Shown piece after piece: positions 30,776-39,064 of a stretch of DNA of 64,000 bases. Below the pieces are notes generated by a model. The model had not been told where the DNA came from. It saw only the letters and a program-made list of their open reading frames with translations, and did no database searches. How positions within the stretch are numbered: the stretch's first letter is position 1; every line of letters starts with the position of its first letter. Both the position numbers and the translations under genes were made by a program. This stretch comes from JBBROS01 sp963792675 (GTDB lineage Bacteria; Pseudomonadota; Alphaproteobacteria; Acetobacterales; Acetobacteraceae): positions 682,001 through 746,000 of the forward strand of contig CAWBWT010000002.1 of assembly GCA_963792675.1 (NCBI GenBank), in the 5' to 3' direction.

Positions 30776-31932
30776 CGACTGGCACTCTGGTTGGTGGGCG
30801 TCGCCCCGGGATCATCGGCGTGGCCGAGTGCCAAGTGGGTGCCGGGGCCGATCCGGCTCTGCCCGGCTGTCACGACCTGCTCGCCATCGGCGACGCCGTC
30901 CTTGACCACGGTGTCGACGCCATTGTCGTACAGGACCTTTATGTCGCGTCGCTCGGCGGTCTTGTCGGGCTTGACCGCGAACACGAACAGACCGTCCTGG
31001 CTATGCTGCACGGCGACGTGCGGGATCGCCACGCCTTTGGCGACGTCCACCTGCAAGCGGGCGGACACGAACTGGCCCGGGGTCAGGCGGTCGTCCCGGT
31101 TGGCGAAGATGGCCTTGAACTGCATCGTGCCGGTCGAGGTGTTGATGGCGTTATCGGGGGTGAGCAGCTCGCCCTGGGCAAGCTGGCTGGCGCCGTCGGT
31201 GGTGTCAGCCAGGACCGGCAGCTTGCCGCGGGCCATGGCGTCGCGCACCCGCTGCAGGTCGGTCTCGGGCAGGGTGAACACCACGCTGATGGGATGCACC
31301 TGGGCGATCGAGAGGATGCCGGGGCCAGTGCCGTTGGCTCCGATCAGGTTGCCGGGATCGACCCGGCGCAAGCTGACCCGGCCGTCGAGCGGGGATTTCA
31401 CGACCGCGTAGCCGAGGTTGATCTTGGCTTCCTCGATGGAGGCATCGTCGGCGGCGACCACGCCTTCATAGCGGGACACGGTCGATTTCTGGGTGTCGAG
31501 CTGCTGGCGGGACGCGAAGTCCTTGGTGGCAAGCTGTTCGTAGCGGTTGGCGTCGAGCCGGGCGTTGTCGAGGTTGGCCTGGTCCTGCACGCGCTGCGCT
31601 TGCGCCCGGTCCAGCGCCGCCTTGAGCGGACGCGGGTCGATCACTGCGACCACGTCGCCCGCCTTCACCTCCTGCCCTTCCTTGACCGGCTCGTCGATCA
31701 GGACGCCGCCGACCTGTGGGTGGATTTCGACCGCGTTCAGCGCCTGAACGGTGCCGATGCCGCGCAGGTAGATCGGCAACTCGTCCAGCTTTGCAGCGGC
31801 GGTCGTCACGGGAACGTCCGGCGCCGCGGCGGGCGGCTTGGCTTCATGGGACGCGGTGTAGCGCCACGCGCCGTATCCGCCGCCGACCAGGACGGCTGCG
31901 ACAACGAGCAGCGGAAAGGGTTTCAATCGCAC
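30772..31932 (-). CDS. RND efflux periplasmic adaptor (membrane fusion protein), MdtA type
   Basis: The 386-residue protein starts with an uncleaved anchor or signal (residues 5-25). Then come a barrel-sandwich lipoyl-like domain (VEIHPQVGGVLIDEPVKEGQ), a coiled hairpin rich in Gln/Ala, and the second half of the lipoyl domain (VKSPLDGRVSLRRVDPGN). The beta-barrel includes TGTMQFKAIFANRDDRLTPG. It links the RND pump to an outer-membrane channel. The start codon is GTG at 31932. It is the first gene of the pump operon. Confidence 0.92.
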   Translation of the reverse strand: MRLKPFPLLVVAAVLVGGGYGAWRYTASHEAKPPAAAPDVPVTTAAAKLDELPIYLRGIGTVQALNAVEIHPQVGGVLIDEPVKEGQEVKAGDVVAVIDPRPLKAALDRAQAQRVQDQANLDNARLDANRYEQLATKDFASRQQLDTQKSTVSRYEGVVAADDASIEEAKINLGYAVVKSPLDGRVSLRRVDPGNLIGANGTGPGILSIAQVHPISVVFTLPETDLQRVRDAMARGKLPVLADTTDGASQLAQGELLTPDNAINTSTGTMQFKAIFANRDDRLTPGQFVSARLQVDVAKGVAIPHVAVQHSQDGLFVFAVKPDKTAERRDIKVLYDNGVDTVVKDGVADGEQVVTAGQSRIGPGTHLALGHADDPGATPTNQSASR

Positions 31933-32119
31933 GAGTTTATCCCTGGGGCCGAACGCAAAAGCGCGCCCACGATCCAGTTACGCACGAATGCCGGCGTACA
32001 CATGCTGATCGAGGGGACGTGAACGGAGTGTTGTCGCTGGCGTGAGCGGTGCGGCTTGTGTATTTTTTGGCAAGAAGCGCCACCGGGCGCCGGTCGGTCG
32101 TGGCAGCTTTGGGGGAAAC

Positions 32120-33103
32120 ATGGGTGAGAACGTTGCCGTAGCGGGAGGAGCGCCCGCACATGCGACCCATGCGTGGCGGTGGTCGCCGCCCGGCGACACC
32201 TGGTTGATCCGGCTGTTCGATCACCGCGGCTTCCTGGCGGCGCTGTGCCTGTTCCCGGCGCTGGCGTTGCTGCTGGTGTTCCTGACCTACCCGCTGGGGC
32301 TCGGCATTTACCTGGCGTTCACCGATACCAAGATCGGCCGAGCCGGCGTGTGGGTCGGGCTGGAGAACTTCCAAAGCCTGTGGGACGACCGCATTTTCTG
32401 GCTCAGCGTCACCAACACGCTGTTCTACACGGCGGTGGCGACGGTCGGGAAATTCGGGTTGGGCCTTTGGTTGGCGCTGCTGCTGAACAACAACATCCCG
32501 TTCAAGTCGCTGATCCGGGCGATCGTGCTGGTCCCGTGGATCGTGCCGACGGTGTTGTCGGCGATCGCGTTCTGGTGGATCTACGACCCGCAGTTCTCCA
32601 TCGTCTCGTACGTGCTGAAAAGCATGGGCGTGATCGACGGCAACATCGATTTCCTCGGTACCCCCTGGCATGCAAGACTCAGCCTGATCGCGGCGAACAT
32701 CTGGCGCGGCATCCCGTTCGTCGCCATCAGCCTGCTGGCCGGGCTGCAGACGATCTCGCCATCCTTGTACGAGGCGGCGATGCTGGACGGCGCCACGCCG
32801 TGGCAGCGGTTCGTCAACGTCACCCTGCCGATGCTGATGCCGGTGCTGTCGGTGGTGCTGACGTTTTCGGTGCTGTTCACCTTTACCGATTTCCAGCTGG
32901 TCTACGCGATCACCCGCGGCGGTCCGGTGAACTCGACGCATCTCATGGCCACGCTTGCCTTCCAGCGCGGCATTCCCGGCGGGCAACTCGGCGAGGGGGC
33001 GGCGATCGCGGTGGCGATGATCCCGTTCCTGGTGGCGGCGACGCTGTGCAGCTATTTCGGCCTGGCCCGGCGCAAGTGGCAGCAAGGCGAGGGGAACGAT
33101 TGA
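32120..33103 (+). CDS. ABC transporter permease, MalF/UgpA type
   Basis: The 327-residue membrane protein starts at the ATG at 32120, preceded by GGGGGAAAC; an upstream start at 32042 lacks this. Six to seven hydrophobic segments are visible. The EAA loop contacting the ATPase is EAAMLDGATPWQRFVNVTLP near residue 225. It pairs with the next permease, one base downstream. The ATPase and binding protein genes of this importer probably are those at 21289-23714. Confidence 0.92.
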   Translation: MGENVAVAGGAPAHATHAWRWSPPGDTWLIRLFDHRGFLAALCLFPALALLLVFLTYPLGLGIYLAFTDTKIGRAGVWVGLENFQSLWDDRIFWLSVTNTLFYTAVATVGKFGLGLWLALLLNNNIPFKSLIRAIVLVPWIVPTVLSAIAFWWIYDPQFSIVSYVLKSMGVIDGNIDFLGTPWHARLSLIAANIWRGIPFVAISLLAGLQTISPSLYEAAMLDGATPWQRFVNVTLPMLMPVLSVVLTFSVLFTFTDFQLVYAITRGGPVNSTHLMATLAFQRGIPGGQLGEGAAIAVAMIPFLVAATLCSYFGLARRKWQQGEGND

Positions 33104-33104
33104 G

Positions 33105-34007
33105 ATGAGCGCCGCCACTGAAGCCACGGTCGCCCCGAACAGCAATCCCGAGCGACAGGGGGCGATGAACTGGGACAGCATCCCGCGGCGGGTGGTGACG
33201 CTGTATATCCCGCTCGCGACGTTCGTGCTGGTGCTGCTGTTCCCGTTTTACTGGATGGCGGTGACGACGTTCAAACCGAACAACGAGCTGTACAACTACA
33301 AGGAGTTCAACCCGTTCTGGGTGCGCTCGCCGACGCTGCAGAACGTCAAGAAGCTGCTGTTCGACACGGACTATCCGCAGTGGCTGATGACGACGATGGG
33401 GATCGCGGCTGCGGCGACGTGCATCAGCATCTTCGCCAGCGTGCTGGCGGCGTATGCGATCCAGCGGCTGCGCTTCCGCGGCAGCAACTGGGTGGGGCTG
33501 GCGATCTACCTGGCCTACCTGGTGCCGCCGTCGATCCTGTTCATCCCGCTGGCGACGATGGTGTTCAAGCTCGGGCTGTTCGATACGCCGTGGGCGCTGA
33601 TCCTGACCTATCCCACGTTCCTGATCCCGTTCTGCACCTGGCTGCTGATCGGCTATTTCAAGTCGATCCCGTACGAGCTCGAGGAGTGTGCGCTGATCGA
33701 TGGCGCCACCCGGTTGCAGATCCTGCGCCGGATCACGCTGCCGCTTGCCGTGCCGGGGCTGATCAGTGCCGGCATCTTTGCCTTCACGCTGTCGTGGAAC
33801 GAGTTCATTTACGCGCTGGCGTTCATTCAATCGTCGGAGAAGAAGACGGTGCCGGTCGCGGTGCTGACGCAGTTGGTGCAGGGCGACGATTATCAGTGGG
33901 GGTCGTTGATGGCGGGCGCGCTGTTCGGGTCGATCCCGGTGGCGCTGCTGTATTCGTTCTTCGTCGAGTACTACGTCAGCTCGCTGACCGGGGCGGTGAA
34001 GGAGTAG
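33105..34007 (+). CDS. ABC transporter permease, MalG/UgpE type
   Basis: The 300-residue inner-membrane protein has about six transmembrane segments. The EAA loop reads EECALIDGATRLQILRRITLP near residue 190. The opening charged region is followed by a first hydrophobic segment with FYWMAVTTFKPNNELY, typical of the family. It is one base from the preceding permease, so both are co-translated. It forms the second half of the translocation pore. Confidence 0.92.
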   Translation: MSAATEATVAPNSNPERQGAMNWDSIPRRVVTLYIPLATFVLVLLFPFYWMAVTTFKPNNELYNYKEFNPFWVRSPTLQNVKKLLFDTDYPQWLMTTMGIAAAATCISIFASVLAAYAIQRLRFRGSNWVGLAIYLAYLVPPSILFIPLATMVFKLGLFDTPWALILTYPTFLIPFCTWLLIGYFKSIPYELEECALIDGATRLQILRRITLPLAVPGLISAGIFAFTLSWNEFIYALAFIQSSEKKTVPVAVLTQLVQGDDYQWGSLMAGALFGSIPVALLYSFFVEYYVSSLTGAVKE

Positions 34008-34086
34008 GCGGGTTGTTTCCGGCCGGCGCCGTGCCGATTATGGGAGGGCCGGCAGCGGCCGGCGGTTTTCTCGGGGGTTCGGCTTA

Positions 34087-34500
34087 ATGACGCGACGCGA
34101 TCCCGTGCTGGTGGCCTGGGTGGCCGGCTTGGCGCTGGCGGCTCTGGTGTTCCTGGTCGGGCCCGATCAGTTCATGTTCCGACTGCTCGACGCCGTCCAT
34201 GTGGCGTTCTGGCGCATCGGCGAAGCGGTGGCGCAGCTTTCGGCCACGGCGCGCGACGCGGTGCGGGCGCTCTCGATCGGGTTGTTCGTGACCTTCCTCG
34301 GCCTTGCCCTCGCGGTGGCGCGTCGCGGCGGACGCGCCCGCGGGGCGATCGTGGCGGTGGCCGTGGTGTTCTTCCTGCTGGTCGGGGATGCCGGGCCGCA
34401 GGACCAGGGCCGTTGGGTCGCTGCGCTGATCCTGTCGGCCACGGGGGCGGCGGTCATGACGGGGCGGCTGCGGCATACTGGATTGTCCGTGCGTCCCTGA
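34087..34500 (+). CDS. small integral membrane protein (137 aa) of the transporter operon
   Basis: The product has three to four hydrophobic segments (residues about 10-30, 60-82, 90-104, 113-128) and a basic C terminus. It follows the MalG-type permease after 79 bases on the same strand, so it may be co-transcribed. I do not recognise a characterised family. Its 3' end overlaps the minus-strand gene at 34454 by 47 bases. Confidence 0.65.
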   Translation: MTRRDPVLVAWVAGLALAALVFLVGPDQFMFRLLDAVHVAFWRIGEAVAQLSATARDAVRALSIGLFVTFLGLALAVARRGGRARGAIVAVAVVFFLLVGDAGPQDQGRWVAALILSATGAAVMTGRLRHTGLSVRP

Positions 34501-34963
34501 GCGGGGCGGCCGCCGGGGCGTCGAGCAGCCGGGCGACGATGATGTCGATGCCCTGGCGATGCCAGCGCTGCACCGCTTTATGGTCGGCGCCGATGCCGAG
34601 GGCGACCCGCCGCCACGTATAAAGGTGACGTCCTGTCATGGGGTTGACCAGGCTGCGCGCGCCGACCACCCGGCGCAGCACGTACTTGTCCGCCGGAATG
34701 AGCGGTATCCAGGCCAGTGCCTGATCCATCCGGCTGATGCAGGCGGCGTCCGGAATAGCGGGACGCAAGCGCGCCCGGTGCGGCGCGAATTGCTCGGATG
34801 CGTCGCGGACCCACTCGAGGCCGCTCTGAACGAGTTGGGTGCTCGGTCCCGTATTCGGCAACGCCAGCAGCGTTCGTCCGGCTTCCTCCAAACGATTCAT
34901 GACAAATATACTGTCAACCAAGTAGCCAGGATTGGCGGACTCATTACGTACTGACATCGTCAC
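34454..34963 (-). CDS. phage-like hypothetical protein (possibly DUF6362 family)
   Basis: The 169-residue protein has a C-terminal half reading KYVLRRVVGARSLVNP, then TWRRVALGIGADHKAVQRWH, which looks like a helix-turn-helix with a basic recognition helix. That C-terminal style matches small prophage-associated proteins I know as DUF6362, an assignment from memory that needs a profile search. The N-terminal 90 residues are helical. It converges on the membrane protein gene with overlap. Confidence 0.6.
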   Translation of the reverse strand: MTMSVRNESANPGYLVDSIFVMNRLEEAGRTLLALPNTGPSTQLVQSGLEWVRDASEQFAPHRARLRPAIPDAACISRMDQALAWIPLIPADKYVLRRVVGARSLVNPMTGRHLYTWRRVALGIGADHKAVQRWHRQGIDIIVARLLDAPAAAPLRDARTIQYAAAAPS

Positions 34964-35055
34964 CTTGCTTCAACGACGGTTCGGTTTGGTCAAGATTAGC
35001 GCGGCCCGCGAAAATGGTCGCGATGTGTGACCGTGCGGCCACTGAGACAGGGATC

Positions 35056-35256
35056 CTAACCGGAGTTCAGGTTGAAGACGGGGAACGGGTAGCGCGCGCC
35101 TTCCAAGCTGGTGCCGTTGGTGAGCAGCTGCCACGAGATGGGGTGCCCGGCGGGCAGCGGCGGCCGGTCATTATGTCCGGGCCGGCCGCACACGCGATAA
35201 ACGATGGGGGCAGGCGGCCTGGTCTGGTGGACGGCTGAGGCGAGATTCGGCGGCAT
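35056..35256 (-). CDS. possible small protein (66 aa)
   Basis: A frame from the Met at 35256 encodes about 66 residues (MPPNLASAVHQTRPPAP and onward), ending in ARYPFPVFNLNSG. The C-terminal half has a natural composition and PISWQLLTNGTSLEG could be a small beta structure. No family or neighbour supports it. An in-frame ATG at 35280 is also possible. Confidence 0.3.
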   Translation of the reverse strand: MPPNLASAVHQTRPPAPIVYRVCGRPGHNDRPPLPAGHPISWQLLTNGTSLEGARYPFPVFNLNSG

Positions 35257-35561
35257 CGCGCGTGTTCCGTTTTTGTTCACACACGAAGGCTAATTTTCCT
35301 ACACCCGGACCGTCAACCGTAAATCGCGTTCTTACGTCGAATTGGCTGCGCCGGTGATCGTGCTTGCTTCAACCGAACGGATTCGGTATCGAGTTTATGT
35401 CATTCGAGCGTTGCGCGTCATCGTGCAACGATTGGTCGAATGATTTACAGAGTGCCGGCGCTTCAGCTATGTTGCGCAGCACAGGACGAGTTCTTGTTGT
35501 CCGGCAACAGCGCCGTTTCGGCTTGAGCGGGGCTGAGCTTAACCAGACCGGGGGTTTTCCG

Positions 35562-36707
35562 ATGGCGACTATTTCAGGCGGCGGCACTACTATAACGTTC
35601 AATGAGGGCTCGAACGATTCGAGTGCGATCTCCGCAAGTGTCACGAGCGCCATCAGCGCCCAGCTCACTGCCGGCACGCTGCATGCGACGACGCCGGGCA
35701 TCAATCCGACCACCGGTTCGGGCCTGGCGACGATCAATAACCCGGGTCAGCAAACCAACTTGGCGGTCGCCGTCAGCTCGTTTGTCGTCAATCAGGGCGG
35801 CGGCACCACGACCGTGGTCGGCGCGGGCAGTCAAAACCAGCAGGTGCTGATCGACAACACCAATACGACCTACTTCTCCGGCGGCGGCTCGGGGATCGTC
35901 GTGGCCGGCGACGGGAACGACTTGATCGGCGTTCCCGCGGCGGGCGGCGGCAACTTCGCCATCTATCTGGGCGCCGGCCGGGATACCGTCACCTCGTTCT
36001 CCGGCGTGAACACGATCAGCGCGGGTTCCGGCAACGACCTGATCGGCACCGGCGGCGTCGGGACGCTGGCCAGCGACCTGATCTTCGCCAACGCCAGCAA
36101 TATAACCGTGACGGGCGGCACCGGCCAAGGGACCGACACCATCATCGGTGGGTCCGGCCGGGCGCTGATCATCGAGGGCACCAAGAGCTACATCTTCAAT
36201 GGCGCGGGAAGCTCCGGCTCCGTGTCCACCGTGGGCGGCACCGGAAGTGCAACGGTCTTCGCCGGCGCGGGCGGCGGTTCGATCCAGGGTGGCTCGAGCG
36301 GGCATAACGTGCTCGTCGGCGGCGTATCGAACGTTGCCAGCACGCTGGTCGCCGGCGGCGACGGCGATCTGCTGGTGGCTGGCGGCGTGAACTCGGCTGG
36401 CACGGGTGCGACGACGATCGCCGCGGCGACCGGCAACGAAACGCTTAAAGGTGGCGCCGGGGCCGACACGTTCCAGATCACCAGCGGCAAGGCGGGCGCC
36501 AACCTCCTCGTCGTCGGGTTCCGGCCGGCCGAAGGCGATCGCGTGCAGCTGCTGGGCTACAATGCGGGTGAGGCGAACAACGCCGTCGCGACCGCGGTCG
36601 GCAACAATGGACTGCCAAATCAGCCCGGCGCCGTCGTCACGCTGTCGGACGGCACCAAGGTCACCTTCTCGGGCGTTACCAACCTGAGCTCGAGCAACTT
36701 CGTCTAA
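35562..36707 (+). CDS. secreted RTX-like beta-roll protein
   Basis: The protein has 381 residues from the ATG at 35562 (MATISGGGTTITFNEG). It is made of Gly/Asn/Asp/Thr-rich repeats such as GDGNDLIG, GSGNDLIGTGG and GGAGADTFQI, like calcium-binding RTX nonapeptides but irregular. The C terminus ends in LSSSNFV, with a hydrophobic-hydroxylated tail typical of type I secretion signals. There is no N-terminal signal peptide. It is probably an extracellular matrix or surface protein. A strong terminator follows. No type I exporter genes are nearby. Confidence 0.75.
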   Translation: MATISGGGTTITFNEGSNDSSAISASVTSAISAQLTAGTLHATTPGINPTTGSGLATINNPGQQTNLAVAVSSFVVNQGGGTTTVVGAGSQNQQVLIDNTNTTYFSGGGSGIVVAGDGNDLIGVPAAGGGNFAIYLGAGRDTVTSFSGVNTISAGSGNDLIGTGGVGTLASDLIFANASNITVTGGTGQGTDTIIGGSGRALIIEGTKSYIFNGAGSSGSVSTVGGTGSATVFAGAGGGSIQGGSSGHNVLVGGVSNVASTLVAGGDGDLLVAGGVNSAGTGATTIAAATGNETLKGGAGADTFQITSGKAGANLLVVGFRPAEGDRVQLLGYNAGEANNAVATAVGNNGLPNQPGAVVTLSDGTKVTFSGVTNLSSSNFV

Positions 36708-36738
36708 CGCGACGGCCCGTCTGTCACGATGCGGTAGA

Positions 36739-36765
36739 AGCCGGAACGAAAGTTCCGGCTTTTTT
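36739..36765 (+). terminator. rho-independent terminator
   Basis: The stem AGCCGGAAC (36739-36747) pairs perfectly with GTTCCGGCT (36752-36760) around a GAAA tetraloop and is followed by five T residues (36761-36765). It lies 31 bases after the stop of the RTX-like gene. Confidence 0.95.
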
Positions 36766-36809
36766 CGTCCGTGCAGGCATCCCGGACCGCAATGCCCCGT
36801 TGTGTCAGC

Positions 36810-36953
36810 ATGAACCAGTTCATGCAGATGCCCGATCCCATGCCGCAGCCGAGCCCGGTGCCGATCCAGGATCCGATGCCGGACGACGTTCCCCCGCTCG
36901 AGGTGCCGCCCGACGGCGATCCGATGCCGACGCCGCCCCCCGCCCGCATGTAA
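36810..36953 (+). CDS. small Pro/Met/Asp-rich protein (47 aa)
   Basis: The frame starts MNQFMQMPDPMPQPSPVP and consists of repeated Pro-Asp-Pro-Met/Val units ending in PPPARM. Short Pro/Asp-rich proteins of this style occur in many proteobacteria without known function. The start at 36810 was chosen over the in-frame ATG at 36771 because the extension is unlike the repeat. The opposite strand is open but Gly-rich and probably a shadow. Confidence 0.45.
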   Translation: MNQFMQMPDPMPQPSPVPIQDPMPDDVPPLEVPPDGDPMPTPPPARM

Positions 36954-37051
36954 GCTGTTCCGCCGCGTGATCATGGTCGCATAATGCGACCTGATCACTA
37001 AGCAAAGGTTAAGACCGGTCGGGAACGCGGCAGTGGCCGGTCCAGCTTGGT

Positions 37052-37780
37052 TCAGTGCCCCGACATCGCGCTCGTTGCGCCGCCGATGGCCGCCCGGAAC
37101 GCTTGGTCGAAGCTGTCGCTTCGGGTCGCATACTGCACCTCGCGAGATCCCCAGCTCAGCGTCCAGGCTCCATCCCAGCCGCTGCCTATATCGTCCCATC
37201 TCAGCCGGCCGGTCAGTCGTGGCGAATCGGCAAGCTTCGGCGCTGGTTCCACGGTGGCGGGAATCGCCACCTCGAGACCAAAGCGCTCGGACGCGGCAAG
37301 CAGCGCTCCGCGCATAGGCTCGTCGCTATCAGTGTCGGCGCGGATCGGAAACTGGTCGCCGGAGCGCGTGACGACCTCGAGGTCGACAGCAATTACGGGA
37401 CGGTCGGCGGACCAAAGGTGGTCGCCCCAACCGTGAAGTAGGTTTTCGGTCGCGGCCCGGTCGAAGCGAACGAGGAGGTCGTAGGGCCGGTCACGGGATC
37501 CTTGCTCATCGTGTTTCGGGATGGTCGACTCGCGGTCCAGGTATGCGAAGTTCGAGACCAGCGGGGCGGCGGCTGCGCCGGTCACCCGATCGTCGTCGAG
37601 CCAAGCGGGGTTGCCGGACAGCTTGGTCAGCACCTGACGCAGTGCGCGCGCAAAGCCTTCGGGGCGTGAGCGCAGGTCCATTCCTGTAACGATCACCGAT
37701 CCCTGGTACAAGCTGGCGGCCGCGCCGGGGCAGGCGTTGAGCAGCAACAAGCAAAGCAGGGCGGCTCCGAGGCGGGGCAT
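37052..37780 (-). CDS. DUF2066 domain protein, exported
   Basis: The 242-residue protein begins with a signal peptide (MPRLGAALLCLLLLNACPGA). The core VTGMDLRSRPEGFARALRQVLTKLSGN near residue 40, then FDRAATENLLHGWG near 105, are typical of DUF2066, a periplasmic family of unknown function often next to purM/hda-type genes. Those genes are not here. A Cys at residue 17 (NACPG) could be a lipid attachment site, but signal peptidase I cleavage is equally possible. It is divergent from the esterase-like gene. Confidence 0.85.
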   Translation of the reverse strand: MPRLGAALLCLLLLNACPGAAASLYQGSVIVTGMDLRSRPEGFARALRQVLTKLSGNPAWLDDDRVTGAAAAPLVSNFAYLDRESTIPKHDEQGSRDRPYDLLVRFDRAATENLLHGWGDHLWSADRPVIAVDLEVVTRSGDQFPIRADTDSDEPMRGALLAASERFGLEVAIPATVEPAPKLADSPRLTGRLRWDDIGSGWDGAWTLSWGSREVQYATRSDSFDQAFRAAIGGATSAMSGH

Positions 37781-37862
37781 GTGACCTCCGTTGCAGTCGG
37801 CGGGCTTGTTCATTGTCGCCGAGGCGGGCAGTTTGCACCCTCATCGTTTCCGGGACGATTGC

Positions 37863-38975
37863 ATGCGCCGCCTTGCTCCTCTGCTGCTGCTCAGCCTGCT
37901 ACCCGCCTGCGCAGGCGGCCCGCCCCAGGGACGCACACCTTACCAGCCCAGCCCGGCGATGACGCTCGTGCTGCAGGAGCGGCAGGCGATGCATGCGGGC
38001 GAGCCGTCCGACTTGCCGCTCGACCAAGCGCGTGACGTGCCCAGCCTGACCGATGCGGCACGGGCCATCCCGAACGTGCAGGGGTTGCCGGCCAGCAGCA
38101 CCGACGTGCCGCAGCTTCAGCAGGTAGTCGGGAGCGGTGCCGAGGGCCCGCTCGTGGCGCGGCTGTATCGGCCGGCGCTGGCGAAGGACACTCCGGTGAT
38201 CCTGTATTTCGTAGGCGGCACCTGGGTGACGGGCACGCTCGACACCTACGACGAGACGGCGCGGGAGTTGTCGGCGCGAACCGGGTGGGTGGTCGTAAGC
38301 CTGCGAACCCGCCTGGCGCCGGAAGCGACGTTCCCCGCGGCGCATGACGACGCATTCGCGCTGTACCAATGGGCGCGCGCGCACCTGCGCGAGTGGGGAG
38401 CCGATCCGACCCGTGTTGCCTTGGCCGGCGAGGGCGCCGGCGCCGACTTGGCGATCAGCACGGCGCTGCTTGCGCGGGACCGCGCCGATGCCGGGTCGCC
38501 GACGCCGGCGCCGGACCACCTGCTGCTGATCACGCCGGTCGTCGGGACCGAGCTCAACACGCCCAGCATGAGCGAGAGCGGCCGCAGCCGACCGCTGTCG
38601 CGCGCGACGGTGGATTGGGCGCAGTGGACCTACGCCAAGCACCATCTCGATGATCCGCGCATCGACGTCGTCGCGCGCAACGACCTGGCTCGGCTGCCGC
38701 CGACCACGATCGTGCTGGCGGAGATCGACCCGCTGCGTTCGGGCGGGGAGACCTTGGCGTCGAAGCTGTCGGCAGCCGGTGTGCCGACCGACGCGAAGCT
38801 GTTTCCCGGCACCACGCACGGTTTCTTCGGCCTCGGCGCGCAGGTGCCAGAGGCGGCGGCCGCGGAGGATTACGCCGCGACCCGGCTCAAGGCGGCGTTC
38901 TATCGGCCGCCCACGCCGGCGCTCCGGGCGCCTTTGCCGCACGAGCATCGCCCGGCTCGGCGCCATCGGCGGTAG
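37863..38975 (+). CDS. alpha/beta-hydrolase-fold lipoprotein of the HSL type, nucleophile serine missing
   Basis: The protein has 370 residues from the ATG at 37863. A lipobox LPAC (Cys16) follows the hydrophobic signal. The fold is that of hormone-sensitive-lipase-type esterases. YFVGGTWVTG (115-124) replaces the usual HGGG oxyanion loop, and AGEGAGADL (188-196) occupies the nucleophile elbow GDSAG, with Gly191 where Ser should be. Asp289 (EIDPL) and His319 (THGFFG) are kept. It is therefore likely to bind rather than hydrolyse esters, or to use another mechanism. The last 25 residues are basic. Confidence 0.8.
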   Translation: MRRLAPLLLLSLLPACAGGPPQGRTPYQPSPAMTLVLQERQAMHAGEPSDLPLDQARDVPSLTDAARAIPNVQGLPASSTDVPQLQQVVGSGAEGPLVARLYRPALAKDTPVILYFVGGTWVTGTLDTYDETARELSARTGWVVVSLRTRLAPEATFPAAHDDAFALYQWARAHLREWGADPTRVALAGEGAGADLAISTALLARDRADAGSPTPAPDHLLLITPVVGTELNTPSMSESGRSRPLSRATVDWAQWTYAKHHLDDPRIDVVARNDLARLPPTTIVLAEIDPLRSGGETLASKLSAAGVPTDAKLFPGTTHGFFGLGAQVPEAAAAEDYAATRLKAAFYRPPTPALRAPLPHEHRPARRHRR

Positions 38976-39064
38976 GAACCGGGCAGCGGGCGCCCCGAGG
39001 CGGGCGCTTGTGAATAGGTGCATATGCGCCTATTGTGCCGCCACGCATTGGAGCGATCCCCCGT

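Noticed and set aside
36704..36949. Gly-rich minus-strand frame opposite the Pro-rich small gene
   Set aside because: Gly-rich composition mirrors the Pro codons of the plus strand, and the frame crosses the terminator; the plus-strand reading is more natural.
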